From Bacteroidota bacterium (GTDB taxonomy: Bacteria; Bacteroidota; Bacteroidia; Bacteroidales; VadinHA17), in NCBI GenBank assembly GCA_022711195.1, contig JAKLFN010000033.1, positions 1 through 13,444 of the forward strand: DNA of 13,444 nucleotides. The letters are read 5' to 3'. Positions 7,813-13,444 of this stretch are shown piece by piece. The translations under genes were made by a program, and so were the position numbers. Below the pieces are notes generated by a model. That model was not told the origin of the DNA and searched no databases. It saw only the letters and a list, made by a program, of their open reading frames with translations. Positions within the stretch are counted from its first letter, which is position 1. The number at the start of each line of letters is the position of its first letter.

Positions 7813-8936
7813 TTACCTGAAACTCCATTCTGAATAACTTCATCAATAGCATTATTACTTATCCTGAAGAGCCGGTAATCGGTATTGTGCGAAGAGAGTA
7901 TCTCGTGGAGCCTGCTCTGGTGCGTATCGGTAATGAATATCTGTCCGAACCGTTTACTGCCGACAAGTTTTATGATCTGCTCCACCCTGTCTGCATCGAA
8001 CTTGTCAAAGATATCGTCGAGAAGCAATATCGGAGATATGCCTGATTTCCGCTTTATATATTCGAATTTTGCCAGTTTCATGGCTACCAGATATGACTTC
8101 TGCTGTCCCTGCGATCCGAGTGTCTTTACAGGAAAACCATCCATCTCAAGGATAAGATCATCTTTATGTATCCCAATAGTAGTATACTCCAGGAAACGAT
8201 CCCTGGCGACTGTATTTTCAAGCGCTTCAGCAAAGTCACCCTCTGAAAGATGAGACCTGTACGACAGCTTAACCTGTTCTTTACCGGAACAGATCATCGA
8301 GTAGTTCTCCTGGAAAACAGGAATAAGCTCATTAACAAGGCTTTTTCTTTCATTATAAACATAGGTGCCAAATTTCACGAGCTGAGAATTCCACATCACT
8401 AATTCTTCATTATCAAACTTACCGGAGAGCCTGAAGTTTTTGAGAAGCTTGTTTCTGTGCTGCAGGGCTTTGCCATACTTAAGGGCCGAATCGAGATATT
8501 CTGCATTATACTGGCTGATGATCTTATTCATGAACCGACGTCTCTCCTCACTACCCTCTGCAATCAGGGCGCTGTCGGCCGGCGATATCATAACAACAGG
8601 ATATCTTCCTACATGGTCCGACAGTTTCTGATACTCTTTGCTGTTCTTTTTCAGGACTTTCTGTTTCTGCTTCTGAAAGGCACAGTAGATCTGATCCTCT
8701 TCACCGTTACTGTCAAATACGCCATTTATAATAAAATAATCTTCTCCATGCCTTATGCTAACACTGTCGATACTATTGAAGAAGCTCTTGGTAAGCGACA
8801 AATAATGAACAGCATCGAGGATATTGGTCTTCCCTACTCCATTATTTCCAACAAAGCAGTTTATCCTCGGTGAAAATTCCAGGTCAGTGCTGTCGTAGTT
8901 CTTAAAATTTGTAAGAGTCAGTTTTTTGAGATACAT
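7809..8936 (-). CDS. recF: DNA replication and repair ATPase RecF
   Basis: A 375-residue SMC-like ATPase. It helps load RecA onto gapped DNA, with RecO and RecR, at stalled forks. The Walker A motif is GNNGVGKT (30-37, Lys36). The RecF-type signature GSQGQQKS lies at 274-281, Walker B is ILLLDD (303-308), and the adjacent D-loop is IFDKFD. The segment MISPADSALIAEGSEERRRFMNKII (116-140) is typical of RecF. Length is normal and the protein complete. The ATG at 8936 begins the canonical MYLKKLTLTNFKNY. It is first in a two-gene unit with DUF721. Upstream lies an unusual leader with an 8-bp repeat array and a hairpin, described separately. Confidence 0.96.
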   Translation of the reverse strand: MYLKKLTLTNFKNYDSTDLEFSPRINCFVGNNGVGKTNILDAVHYLSLTKSFFNSIDSVSIRHGEDYFIINGVFDSNGEEDQIYCAFQKQKQKVLKKNSKEYQKLSDHVGRYPVVMISPADSALIAEGSEERRRFMNKIISQYNAEYLDSALKYGKALQHRNKLLKNFRLSGKFDNEELVMWNSQLVKFGTYVYNERKSLVNELIPVFQENYSMICSGKEQVKLSYRSHLSEGDFAEALENTVARDRFLEYTTIGIHKDDLILEMDGFPVKTLGSQGQQKSYLVAMKLAKFEYIKRKSGISPILLLDDIFDKFDADRVEQIIKLVGSKRFGQIFITDTHQSRLHEILSSHNTDYRLFRISNNAIDEVIQNGVSGK

Positions 8937-8962
8937 AATTTACGGTGCAATGGTACACTGTG

Positions 8963-9019
8963 TACGCCGAAGCTTTCTTCGACCTCCGTAGCGCCAGCGA
9001 AGGAGGTAGCGAAGGCGTA
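8963..9019. repeat. Imperfect inverted repeat (hairpin) in the recF leader
   Basis: Three paired blocks are in order: TACGCC (8963-8968) with GGCGTA (9014-9019), TTCG (8978-8981) with CGAA (9010-9013), and ACCTCC (8982-8987) with GGAGGT (9002-9007). The loop is 14 bases, and unpaired bases separate the blocks. The right arm also holds AGCGAAGG twice, 12 bp apart (8996 and 9008). It looks like a dispersed intergenic repeat or a structured RNA leader. Confidence 0.6.
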
Positions 9020-9066
9020 ATGGTGCAATGGTACAATGGTACAATGGTGCAATGGTGCAATGGTGT
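9019..9066. repeat. Tandem array of six 8-bp units, AATGGTRC
   Basis: Units start at 9019, 9027, 9035, 9043, 9051 and 9059: three read AATGGTGC, two AATGGTAC, and the last is AATGGTGT. A further copy, AATGGTAC, lies on the other side of the hairpin at 8949-8956. There are no spacers, so this is not a CRISPR. Copy number could change by slippage. Confidence 0.85.
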
Positions 9067-9073
9067 TAAGATA

Positions 9074-9081
9074 CAAAGTTA
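9074..9081 (-). promoter_or_regulatory. -7 element for recF-DUF721
   Basis: Minus-strand TAACTTTG (9081-9074) is an exact TAnnTTTG match and the only good one upstream of recF. It would give a leader of about 130 bases carrying the 8-bp array and the hairpin. No TTTG -33 box is seen, so confidence is modest. Confidence 0.4.
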
Positions 9082-9183
9082 ATAAAAGATTCTCTTAGCT
9101 TGATTATTATGGAGATTGTAGTGTTTTTTGGAACGCGACGATTGACACTGAAAATTTAGTTTTTTGCATGGAGAATGCCTCTC

Positions 9184-9199
9184 TGCCCTGGCAAGGGCA
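9184..9199. repeat. Short perfect palindrome, 6-bp stem
   Basis: TGCCCT (9184-9189) pairs with AGGGCA (9194-9199) around a GGCA loop. It is the first of several stem-loops in this stretch. Confidence 0.55.
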
Positions 9200-9211
9200 T
9201 GATGTTAATAA

Positions 9212-9231
9212 CCCCCGGTGTCAACCGGGGG
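9212..9231. repeat. GC-rich perfect palindrome, 8-bp stem
   Basis: CCCCCGGT (9212-9219) pairs with ACCGGGGG (9224-9231) around a GTCA loop. It lacks a following T-run and no gene ends nearby, so it is more like a REP-type repeat than a terminator. Confidence 0.65.
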
Positions 9232-9256
9232 CTGACTGCAACACAAAAGCCTGTAA

Positions 9257-9315
9257 GCCCTGACGGGGCGTAATATTTTCTCCCTTGACGGTAAAATATA
9301 ACGCTCCTTCAGAGC
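9257..9315. repeat. Long inverted repeat, 23-bp arms with 13-bp spacer
   Basis: The left arm (9257-9279, beginning GCCCTGACGGGGCG) pairs with the right arm (9293-9315, ending CCTTCAGAGC) at 19 of 23 positions. The outer half is GC-rich, and the inner ATATTTT/AAAATAT pairs perfectly. The size and its place beside two other palindromes suggest a mobile intergenic repeat (REP- or MITE-like). No transposase is nearby. Confidence 0.65.
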
Positions 9316-9519
9316 CTGATAGATTGATGAAAAAACAAAAATGGTATAATTATGGACACATTCTGCAAATAATGTATTTCAAGGATATCACAGATTATTA
9401 AATCATACTGCTGAAGAACAATACTCTTTTAGCGGACACTAATGATCTCCTTAATAAATTACAAGGTCAGGGTAAAATTTCAATTTATAGAAAAAATTCC
9501 CTTATAATAACGGTAAATA

Positions 9520-9550
9520 TTTTAAAATAAGCTGAAAAAAACTACTTTTG
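9520..9550 (+). promoter_or_regulatory. Bacteroidota-type promoter for the TPR-ribH unit
   Basis: TACTTTTG (9543-9550) matches TAnnTTTG exactly. A T-run (TTTT, 9520-9523) lies 19 bp upstream as an imperfect -33 element. The ATG at 9588 lies 37 bp downstream. Confidence 0.5.
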
Positions 9551-9587
9551 CGGTGGTAATTTTTGAAGATAACTATTTATAACTGAA

Positions 9588-10274
9588 ATGGCAAAGAATA
9601 CGAAGGAAAGCAATTCCGCTCCCATTAAAAATGTTGAAAGCACACTTACAACCACAGAACAGTTCCTGGAATCACATTATAAAGAGCTGCTGATAGGGCT
9701 CGGAGTCGTAGTACTCCTTATTGGAATTTTCTGGGTAGGAAGGATATACCTTGGCAAACAGGATGAAGAAGCAAAGTCGCAGATGTACCAGGCTGAAAAA
9801 TACTTCGAAATGGATTCCCTGAACCTGGCGCTGAATGGCGACGGCAACTACCTGGGATTCATTGATATAGCAAATGATTATAAATACACTAACTCCGGCA
9901 ACCTTGCAAGATACAATGCCGGATTATGCTATCTTCATCTAGGACAGTTTGAGGATGCCATCGATTACCTGGGAAAATATAAAAGAAAAGACAAGCTCAT
10001 AGCATCTCTTGCCATAGGTGCGACCGGCGATGCATATGTAGAGCTCGGCGATGTTGAGAAAGGCATTTCCTTATACCTTGAAGCTGCTGATTTCGGCGAT
10101 AATTCATTCAATACTCCAATTTTCCTGATGAAAGCTGCTGAGCTTCATGAGTTAAACAACAACTATGAGAAAGCGCTGGAGCTCTATGAAAGGATCCAGA
10201 AAGAGTATCCCGAAAGCACTGAAGGTATGTCGATCGAAAAATATATAGCACGTGTTAAGCTTCTCATGAAGTAA
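9588..10274 (+). CDS. Membrane-anchored tetratricopeptide repeat protein (YfgM-like)
   Basis: A 228-residue protein. The first ~30 residues are polar, then a single membrane segment (~34-54, [20 protein letters not shown]) gives an N-in topology with the rest outside the cytoplasm. Residues ~65-228 form helical pairs of the TPR type: [24 protein letters not shown] (~105-128), [29 protein letters not shown] (~139-167) and [32 protein letters not shown] (~179-210). The layout is like YfgM, which works with the secretion and periplasmic chaperone machinery, but a partner cannot be named from sequence. The stop is one base before the ribH start, so the two genes form one unit. Confidence 0.87.
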   Translation: MAKNTKESNSAPIKNVESTLTTTEQFLESHYKELLIGLGVVVLLIGIFWVGRIYLGKQDEEAKSQMYQAEKYFEMDSLNLALNGDGNYLGFIDIANDYKYTNSGNLARYNAGLCYLHLGQFEDAIDYLGKYKRKDKLIASLAIGATGDAYVELGDVEKGISLYLEAADFGDNSFNTPIFLMKAAELHELNNNYEKALELYERIQKEYPESTEGMSIEKYIARVKLLMK

Positions 10275-10275
10275 G

Positions 10276-10764
10276 ATGGCGACTGCAAATCTTTCTGCCT
10301 TTGATCCTCATTCAGTTCCCAATGCCGGCGAAATGCGATTCGGGATCGTGGTTTCAGACTGGAACAGTGATGTAACCGGCGCCCTCCTTGACGGTGCTGT
10401 AAGAACACTTAAGAAAAACGGAGCTGCCTCAGAGAACATAGTCATTAAACATGTTCCCGGAAGTTTTGAACTTACCCTTGGCGCACAGTTCCTTGCCGAA
10501 TATGACGACCTGGATGCTGTAATCTGCCTTGGATGTGTTATACAGGGCGAAACGCCGCACTTTACATATATATGCCAGGGAGTGACACAGGGAATAACAC
10601 AGCTCAATCTCGATTATAACATACCTTTCATCTTCGGAGTACTTACAACCGATACTCAACAACAGGCACTTGACCGTGCAGGCGGCAAACATGGCAACAA
10701 AGGAGATGAGGCAGCGATAACGGCAATAAAAATGGCTGCACTTCAGCGTGAAATGGAGAAATGA
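10276..10764 (+). CDS. ribH: 6,7-dimethyl-8-ribityllumazine synthase
   Basis: A 162-residue enzyme that condenses 5-amino-6-ribitylamino-uracil with 3,4-dihydroxy-2-butanone 4-phosphate, the next-to-last step of riboflavin synthesis; the protein usually assembles as a 60-subunit capsid or a pentamer. Conserved segments are VVSDWN (25-30), [11 protein letters not shown] (60-70), [13 protein letters not shown] (84-96, His95 as the expected acid-base residue), PFIFGVLT (117-124) and [13 protein letters not shown] (131-143, with Arg134 near the phosphate). Length is normal. The ATG lies one base after the TPR stop. Other riboflavin genes are absent from the window. It ends 3 bp before the stop of the convergent channel gene. 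Confidence 0.96.
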   Translation: MATANLSAFDPHSVPNAGEMRFGIVVSDWNSDVTGALLDGAVRTLKKNGAASENIVIKHVPGSFELTLGAQFLAEYDDLDAVICLGCVIQGETPHFTYICQGVTQGITQLNLDYNIPFIFGVLTTDTQQQALDRAGGKHGNKGDEAAITAIKMAALQREMEK

Positions 10765-10767
10765 TTT

Positions 10768-12510
10768 CTATCTGAGCACCTTCCTGACAAAGGCAACTGT
10801 AAAATACGACATCAGGAAAACACCCATAAAGCCTTCAATACTTGAAACTACCCTGGCAGCTCCAAACGGGTAATGGTCGCCATACCCGATAGTGAAGAAC
10901 GTAATAGCACTATGGTAGAACGAACGGGCCACCACACCAAGCTGATCGGATGTGGACGAAATGATATCTGCATTAGTAAAAAGTATCATTGCCACATAAA
11001 TAATACTGAAAAGCAGGTATCCTGTTGCCATTGAAATAAGAACTCTGACAGGGTTTGTCGCATAGAGGCCCATCGCATCGAATACAAGCCATTTGAAGCC
11101 ATAAGGTATATTGCTGAAATACTTTGGAAGGCCTCCTTTTTCCCTCTGCGTCATCAGCCACGACTTTGATTCGTACCTTTTGAACCAGAGGTATGCCTCA
11201 TCTTCATCGGAATACTTGCCAGTCTCCCTGAAATTCTCTTTTAAGATCCTGAACTGTTCGGCCTTTTGTTTAAGCGTGGATCCCTCCTGGGCGATAATTC
11301 CGGTGAGACATTTATTCTGATTCCAGTCGATAAAAAGCTTACCCACGAGGCGCATCCCGGTGATGTCAATGACTTTTATATCGACAGGAAAATCATAAGG
11401 TTCGAGGTCTACGATATCCCGGACGATCGTATCAGATATATCGAGAATACCGGCTTTAGCCAGGCGCAGGTCAAAATATGAGTCGAGGTGGCACGATTTG
11501 AGAGAGAGTGAGCTGAATTTCGACTCATAGAAAGTCACATCGCCGTCGCCGAATTCTGCTTTCTCAAAGCTGATCTCTGTTGCTTCCATATCCATGAGAT
11601 TGAAGCTTTTCAGTCCCGAACCAAGAATAGCTTTTTTAAACTGTATCTTGGAAGCACGACACGAGGCACCTTCAAAATTGATCTCTCCGTTTCCAAATAC
11701 CGACCTGTTGAAATTTATCCTTCCCGAGCCAAAATCGACAGTCCGGAAATCAACCCTGCTGTCTCCGAATTCTGTTCTTTCGAAAATTATCTCACAGTCG
11801 CCGAATACAGAATAATGAAAATCGATCTTTCCGCCGGCAATCCTGGTGACCTTAAAATTAAAGCGTCCGCTGTTGAAACGGGTATTGATAAAAAGGAGAT
11901 CACCTTTTCCAAACTCAGTATTTGCAAAGCTTACCTCTCCATTCCCGAACTGAATATCCTGGAAGTCACGGATGCCATCATTTACAAGAGCATTTTTAAA
12001 GAGAAAATCTCCTTCGCCGAAAACTGAACCTGCAAATTCAATATCCCCTCCCCTGATATATGTATTAGAGAATATTACATTTCCTTTCCCGAAGCGGCAG
12101 CCTGAGAAGCATACTTTTCCTTTTCCGAAATGAGCTCCTTCAAAGTCTACTACTCCGTCTGCAAACCCTGCATGTGAAAAATCATTGCACTGGTCCGATT
12201 CAAAAAAGGAATCCCTTGCTGACAAGCCTGTAAGCGGAACAATATCCTTCTTTTCAAGATTATTCTTACGGCGATAGGCTGTCAGAGAGAAATCGGAGAT
12301 ATAAAAATTATCGAGGTTCAAAGGCTTCCCTTCTTTAATAGCACTGTATATGAGGTCTGTTTCCATGACCCCGAAAAGCTCTGTCGCCGTAATTTTACCT
12401 TCATGATCAAAAAATTCAATGCCGGCTGTTCGCGGGCATGTTCTGCCGTCATGGGCAATGAATTTTTCATTCCTGATCTCAACGCGGTAATCCTTGTACC
12501 CCGCTTTCAT
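10768..12510 (-). CDS. Predicted potassium channel with an N-terminal 12-residue-repeat solenoid
   Basis: A 580-residue protein. Residues 1-115 are an unrecognised cytoplasmic region. Residues 116-331 are 18 exact 12-residue units of the form FGxGxIxFxxxx, with Phe at position 8 of every unit; they probably form a beta-solenoid. Residues ~332-480 continue with less regular sequence, then a charged helical segment (LKQKAEQFRILKENFRETGKYSDEDEAY). The C-terminus is a two-helix ion-channel module: membrane helix ~487-511, pore helix, selectivity filter TIGYGD (540-545, the TVGYGD type), and membrane helix ~555-575. This predicts a tetrameric K+ channel with a large cytoplasmic N-terminal domain, and no RCK or cyclic-nucleotide domain. 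Pentapeptide proteins are the nearest relatives in style, but the period differs. Gating signal unknown. Confidence 0.9.
   Translation of the reverse strand: MKAGYKDYRVEIRNEKFIAHDGRTCPRTAGIEFFDHEGKITATELFGVMETDLIYSAIKEGKPLNLDNFYISDFSLTAYRRKNNLEKKDIVPLTGLSARDSFFESDQCNDFSHAGFADGVVDFEGAHFGKGKVCFSGCRFGKGNVIFSNTYIRGGDIEFAGSVFGEGDFLFKNALVNDGIRDFQDIQFGNGEVSFANTEFGKGDLLFINTRFNSGRFNFKVTRIAGGKIDFHYSVFGDCEIIFERTEFGDSRVDFRTVDFGSGRINFNRSVFGNGEINFEGASCRASKIQFKKAILGSGLKSFNLMDMEATEISFEKAEFGDGDVTFYESKFSSLSLKSCHLDSYFDLRLAKAGILDISDTIVRDIVDLEPYDFPVDIKVIDITGMRLVGKLFIDWNQNKCLTGIIAQEGSTLKQKAEQFRILKENFRETGKYSDEDEAYLWFKRYESKSWLMTQREKGGLPKYFSNIPYGFKWLVFDAMGLYATNPVRVLISMATGYLLFSIIYVAMILFTNADIISSTSDQLGVVARSFYHSAITFFTIGYGDHYPFGAARVVSSIEGFMGVFLMSYFTVAFVRKVLR
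11518..12165 (-). repeat. 18 tandem 36-bp units encoding 12-residue repeats
   Basis: Units run from residue 116 to 331 of the channel protein without insertion or deletion. Position 1 is Phe in 12 of 18 units, position 4 Gly in 14 of 18, and position 8 Phe in all 18. A weaker unit may precede them (ESDQCNDFSHAG, 104-115, Phe at position 8) and another follows (332-343). The DNA units have diverged, so the array is kept by protein selection rather than recent duplication. Confidence 0.9.
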
Positions 12511-12595
12511 ACTATTATATTCTTAGATAATGGACACCAAATTATAAAAAAGAATCGATTATGTCAGGCTTCAGGCAGCAGATTAATAAACAAAT

Positions 12596-13444
12596 CTATC
12601 CGGAAGGACTTATATGTCTGCGGCACAGAACATTATAAGGACACCATGAGCATTTTCTGCTCCCGTTAGCTGTCATTCTGAAAGGTTCGCCGGCTGAAAA
12701 GATTGTGCCGGCCAGGTCCCTGAGAAGCTCAATGAATGTACTCCTGATCTCCGAATAATCTTCAACAGCCTGTTTACCTGTTACCATCTTAGCCGCAATG
12801 TGAGGAATACCGGCACTTTTTATCTTATAAACCACCGGGACTACCCTGTCGACTCCGGGTTGTGACAGGAATGCTTCACAGTAGATCAGGGTCTGAAGCC
12901 AGGCATCGGCCTCTTTATTGCGATCGTCCGTAAAAAGATCTGAAAGCGAAGAAACAGTTTCGGCAACATTACCGGTTTTATAGTCTACAATCCTGTACAA
13001 TCCTTCATGAAAATCAACCCTGTCGATCTTTCCTCCCAGCCTGATCTCCGGACCATCGTCAATTTTGATTGTGAAAGTGTATTTCCTTTCCATGCAAGCG
13101 ATTGTAAAAGGTGCACATTCAATGTCTGCCCTGATTGTTCTCCGGACAAAATTTCGAAGAACTTCCTTGGCCATCATTTCATTGATTGCCAGACACGTAC
13201 CACTTTCTCTCTGCAACGCTTCATCGAGTGATACTTCTATAACCCTGTCTGTCTCTTCCTGATCATCAAGAATCTTTTTGAGGGTATCCTTACCACATGT
13301 CTTCCCCACCAGACCTGAGTAGAGAGTCCTGACAGAAGAGTGTAATGCTGATCCCAGTATTGCAGGGTCGATCTCGTCGACAACTTTTGCAGGTTCTTTC
13401 AGTCCGCAAACATACTGGTAGTAGAACTTCATCCTGCAGAAAAG
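12596..13444 (-). CDS. C-terminal end of an AddB/RecB-like PD-(D/E)XK nuclease (5' part outside window)
   Basis: The frame stays open to the right edge: four codons (LFCR) precede the first visible Met at 13432, so that Met is internal. Numbered from that Met, CRMKFYYQYVCGL resembles the start of the AddB-type nuclease domain. Further motifs are GSALH (His31), GGKIDRVD (Asp137), IVDYKTG (Asp150, Lys152), QTLIYCEAF (Gln180) and C-terminal CSWCPYNVLC (Cys261, 264, 270). The last three cysteines, with the Cys just before the visible Met, fit a 4Fe-4S cluster as in AddB. All catalytic positions of PD-(D/E)XK nucleases seem present. The likely role is double-strand-break end processing; the helicase-like part would lie outside. 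The stop is 85 bp before the channel start codon, and I see no good promoter between. Confidence 0.85.
   Translation of the reverse strand, partial: LFCRMKFYYQYVCGLKEPAKVVDEIDPAILGSALHSSVRTLYSGLVGKTCGKDTLKKILDDQEETDRVIEVSLDEALQRESGTCLAINEMMAKEVLRNFVRRTIRADIECAPFTIACMERKYTFTIKIDDGPEIRLGGKIDRVDFHEGLYRIVDYKTGNVAETVSSLSDLFTDDRNKEADAWLQTLIYCEAFLSQPGVDRVVPVVYKIKSAGIPHIAAKMVTGKQAVEDYSEIRSTFIELLRDLAGTIFSAGEPFRMTANGSRKCSWCPYNVLCRRHISPSG

Larger units (their letters stand above)
8937..9587. other. 651-bp gene-free region with clustered repeats
   Basis: No open frame here has a family signature or plausible start context. The half next to recF (8937-9070) holds an 8-bp tandem repeat and an imperfect hairpin. 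The middle (9184-9315) holds four palindromic elements. The rest (9320-9540) is AT-rich and I see nothing in it except the promoter for the TPR gene at its end. The region separates divergent units, recF to the left and TPR-ribH to the right. I find no RFN (FMN) riboswitch, although ribH is downstream. Confidence 0.75.

Noticed and set aside
8457..8873. 138-residue open frame on the + strand
   Set aside because: It is antisense to recF, which has all its motifs.
9019..9066. CRISPR array
   Set aside because: The units are 8 bp and directly adjacent, with no spacers, and no cas gene is present.
9212..9231. Rho-independent terminator
   Set aside because: The stem is strong, but no T-run follows and no gene on either strand ends nearby.
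9316..9587. FMN (RFN) riboswitch upstream of the TPR-ribH unit
   Set aside because: I looked for its conserved GC-rich blocks and found only AT-rich sequence.
10768..12510. Ordinary pentapeptide-repeat protein
   Set aside because: The repeat period is 12 residues, not 5, over 18 units with no shift in phase.
12596..13432. Stand-alone 278-residue nuclease starting at the Met at 13432
   Set aside because: The frame is open upstream and the conserved Cys of the AddB-type motif lies before that Met, so the gene continues beyond the window.

Overview
The window looks like ordinary chromosome of a Bacteroidota bacterium, probably Bacteroidales or a near relative. Four things point there: -7 elements of the Bacteroidota form TAnnTTTG upstream of several genes; few convincing Shine-Dalgarno sites; Bacteroidota-type neighbourhoods (recF followed by a DUF721 gene, a membrane TPR gene followed by ribH); and typical short lipoproteins and secreted proteins. 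I see no rRNA, tRNA, CRISPR array, transposase or phage gene.

Layout, left to right. Positions 1-1699 (-) hold the N-terminal 566 residues of a large secreted protein, probably carbohydrate-active, that runs off the left edge. A small lipoprotein (1854-2072, +) meets a PhnP/RNase Z-like metallo-beta-lactamase-fold hydrolase (2082-2849, -, TTG start). A short RsmI-family methyltransferase (2957-3655, +, GTG start) meets a two-gene (-) operon: an NrnA-type DHH phosphoesterase (5214-4189, GTG start) and an FKBP prolyl-isomerase lipoprotein (4192-3662). Next come ndk (5297-5716, +) and a transglutaminase-like protein of unknown role (5785-7530, +). The latter overlaps tail to tail with the recF-DUF721 operon (8936-7522, -). 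A 651-bp gene-free region (8937-9587) carries an 8-bp tandem repeat, an imperfect hairpin and a cluster of REP-like palindromes. A membrane-anchored TPR protein and ribH follow (9588-10764, +). Then comes a predicted potassium channel with an N-terminal solenoid of 12-residue repeats (12510-10768, -). The right edge holds the C-terminal end of an AddB/RecB-like PD-(D/E)XK nuclease (13444-12596, -).

Most genes are housekeeping: DNA replication and repair (recF, DUF721/DciA-like, AddB-like), nucleotide turnover (ndk, nrnA) and riboflavin synthesis (ribH). They sit as alternating short transcription units whose 3' ends abut within a few bases. They do not form one functional pathway.

The best candidates for something undescribed are the channel at 10768-12510, whose 18 exact 12-residue units (each with Phe at position 8) differ from the usual pentapeptide solenoid; the transglutaminase-like protein at 5785-7530; and the repeat-bearing region upstream of recF.
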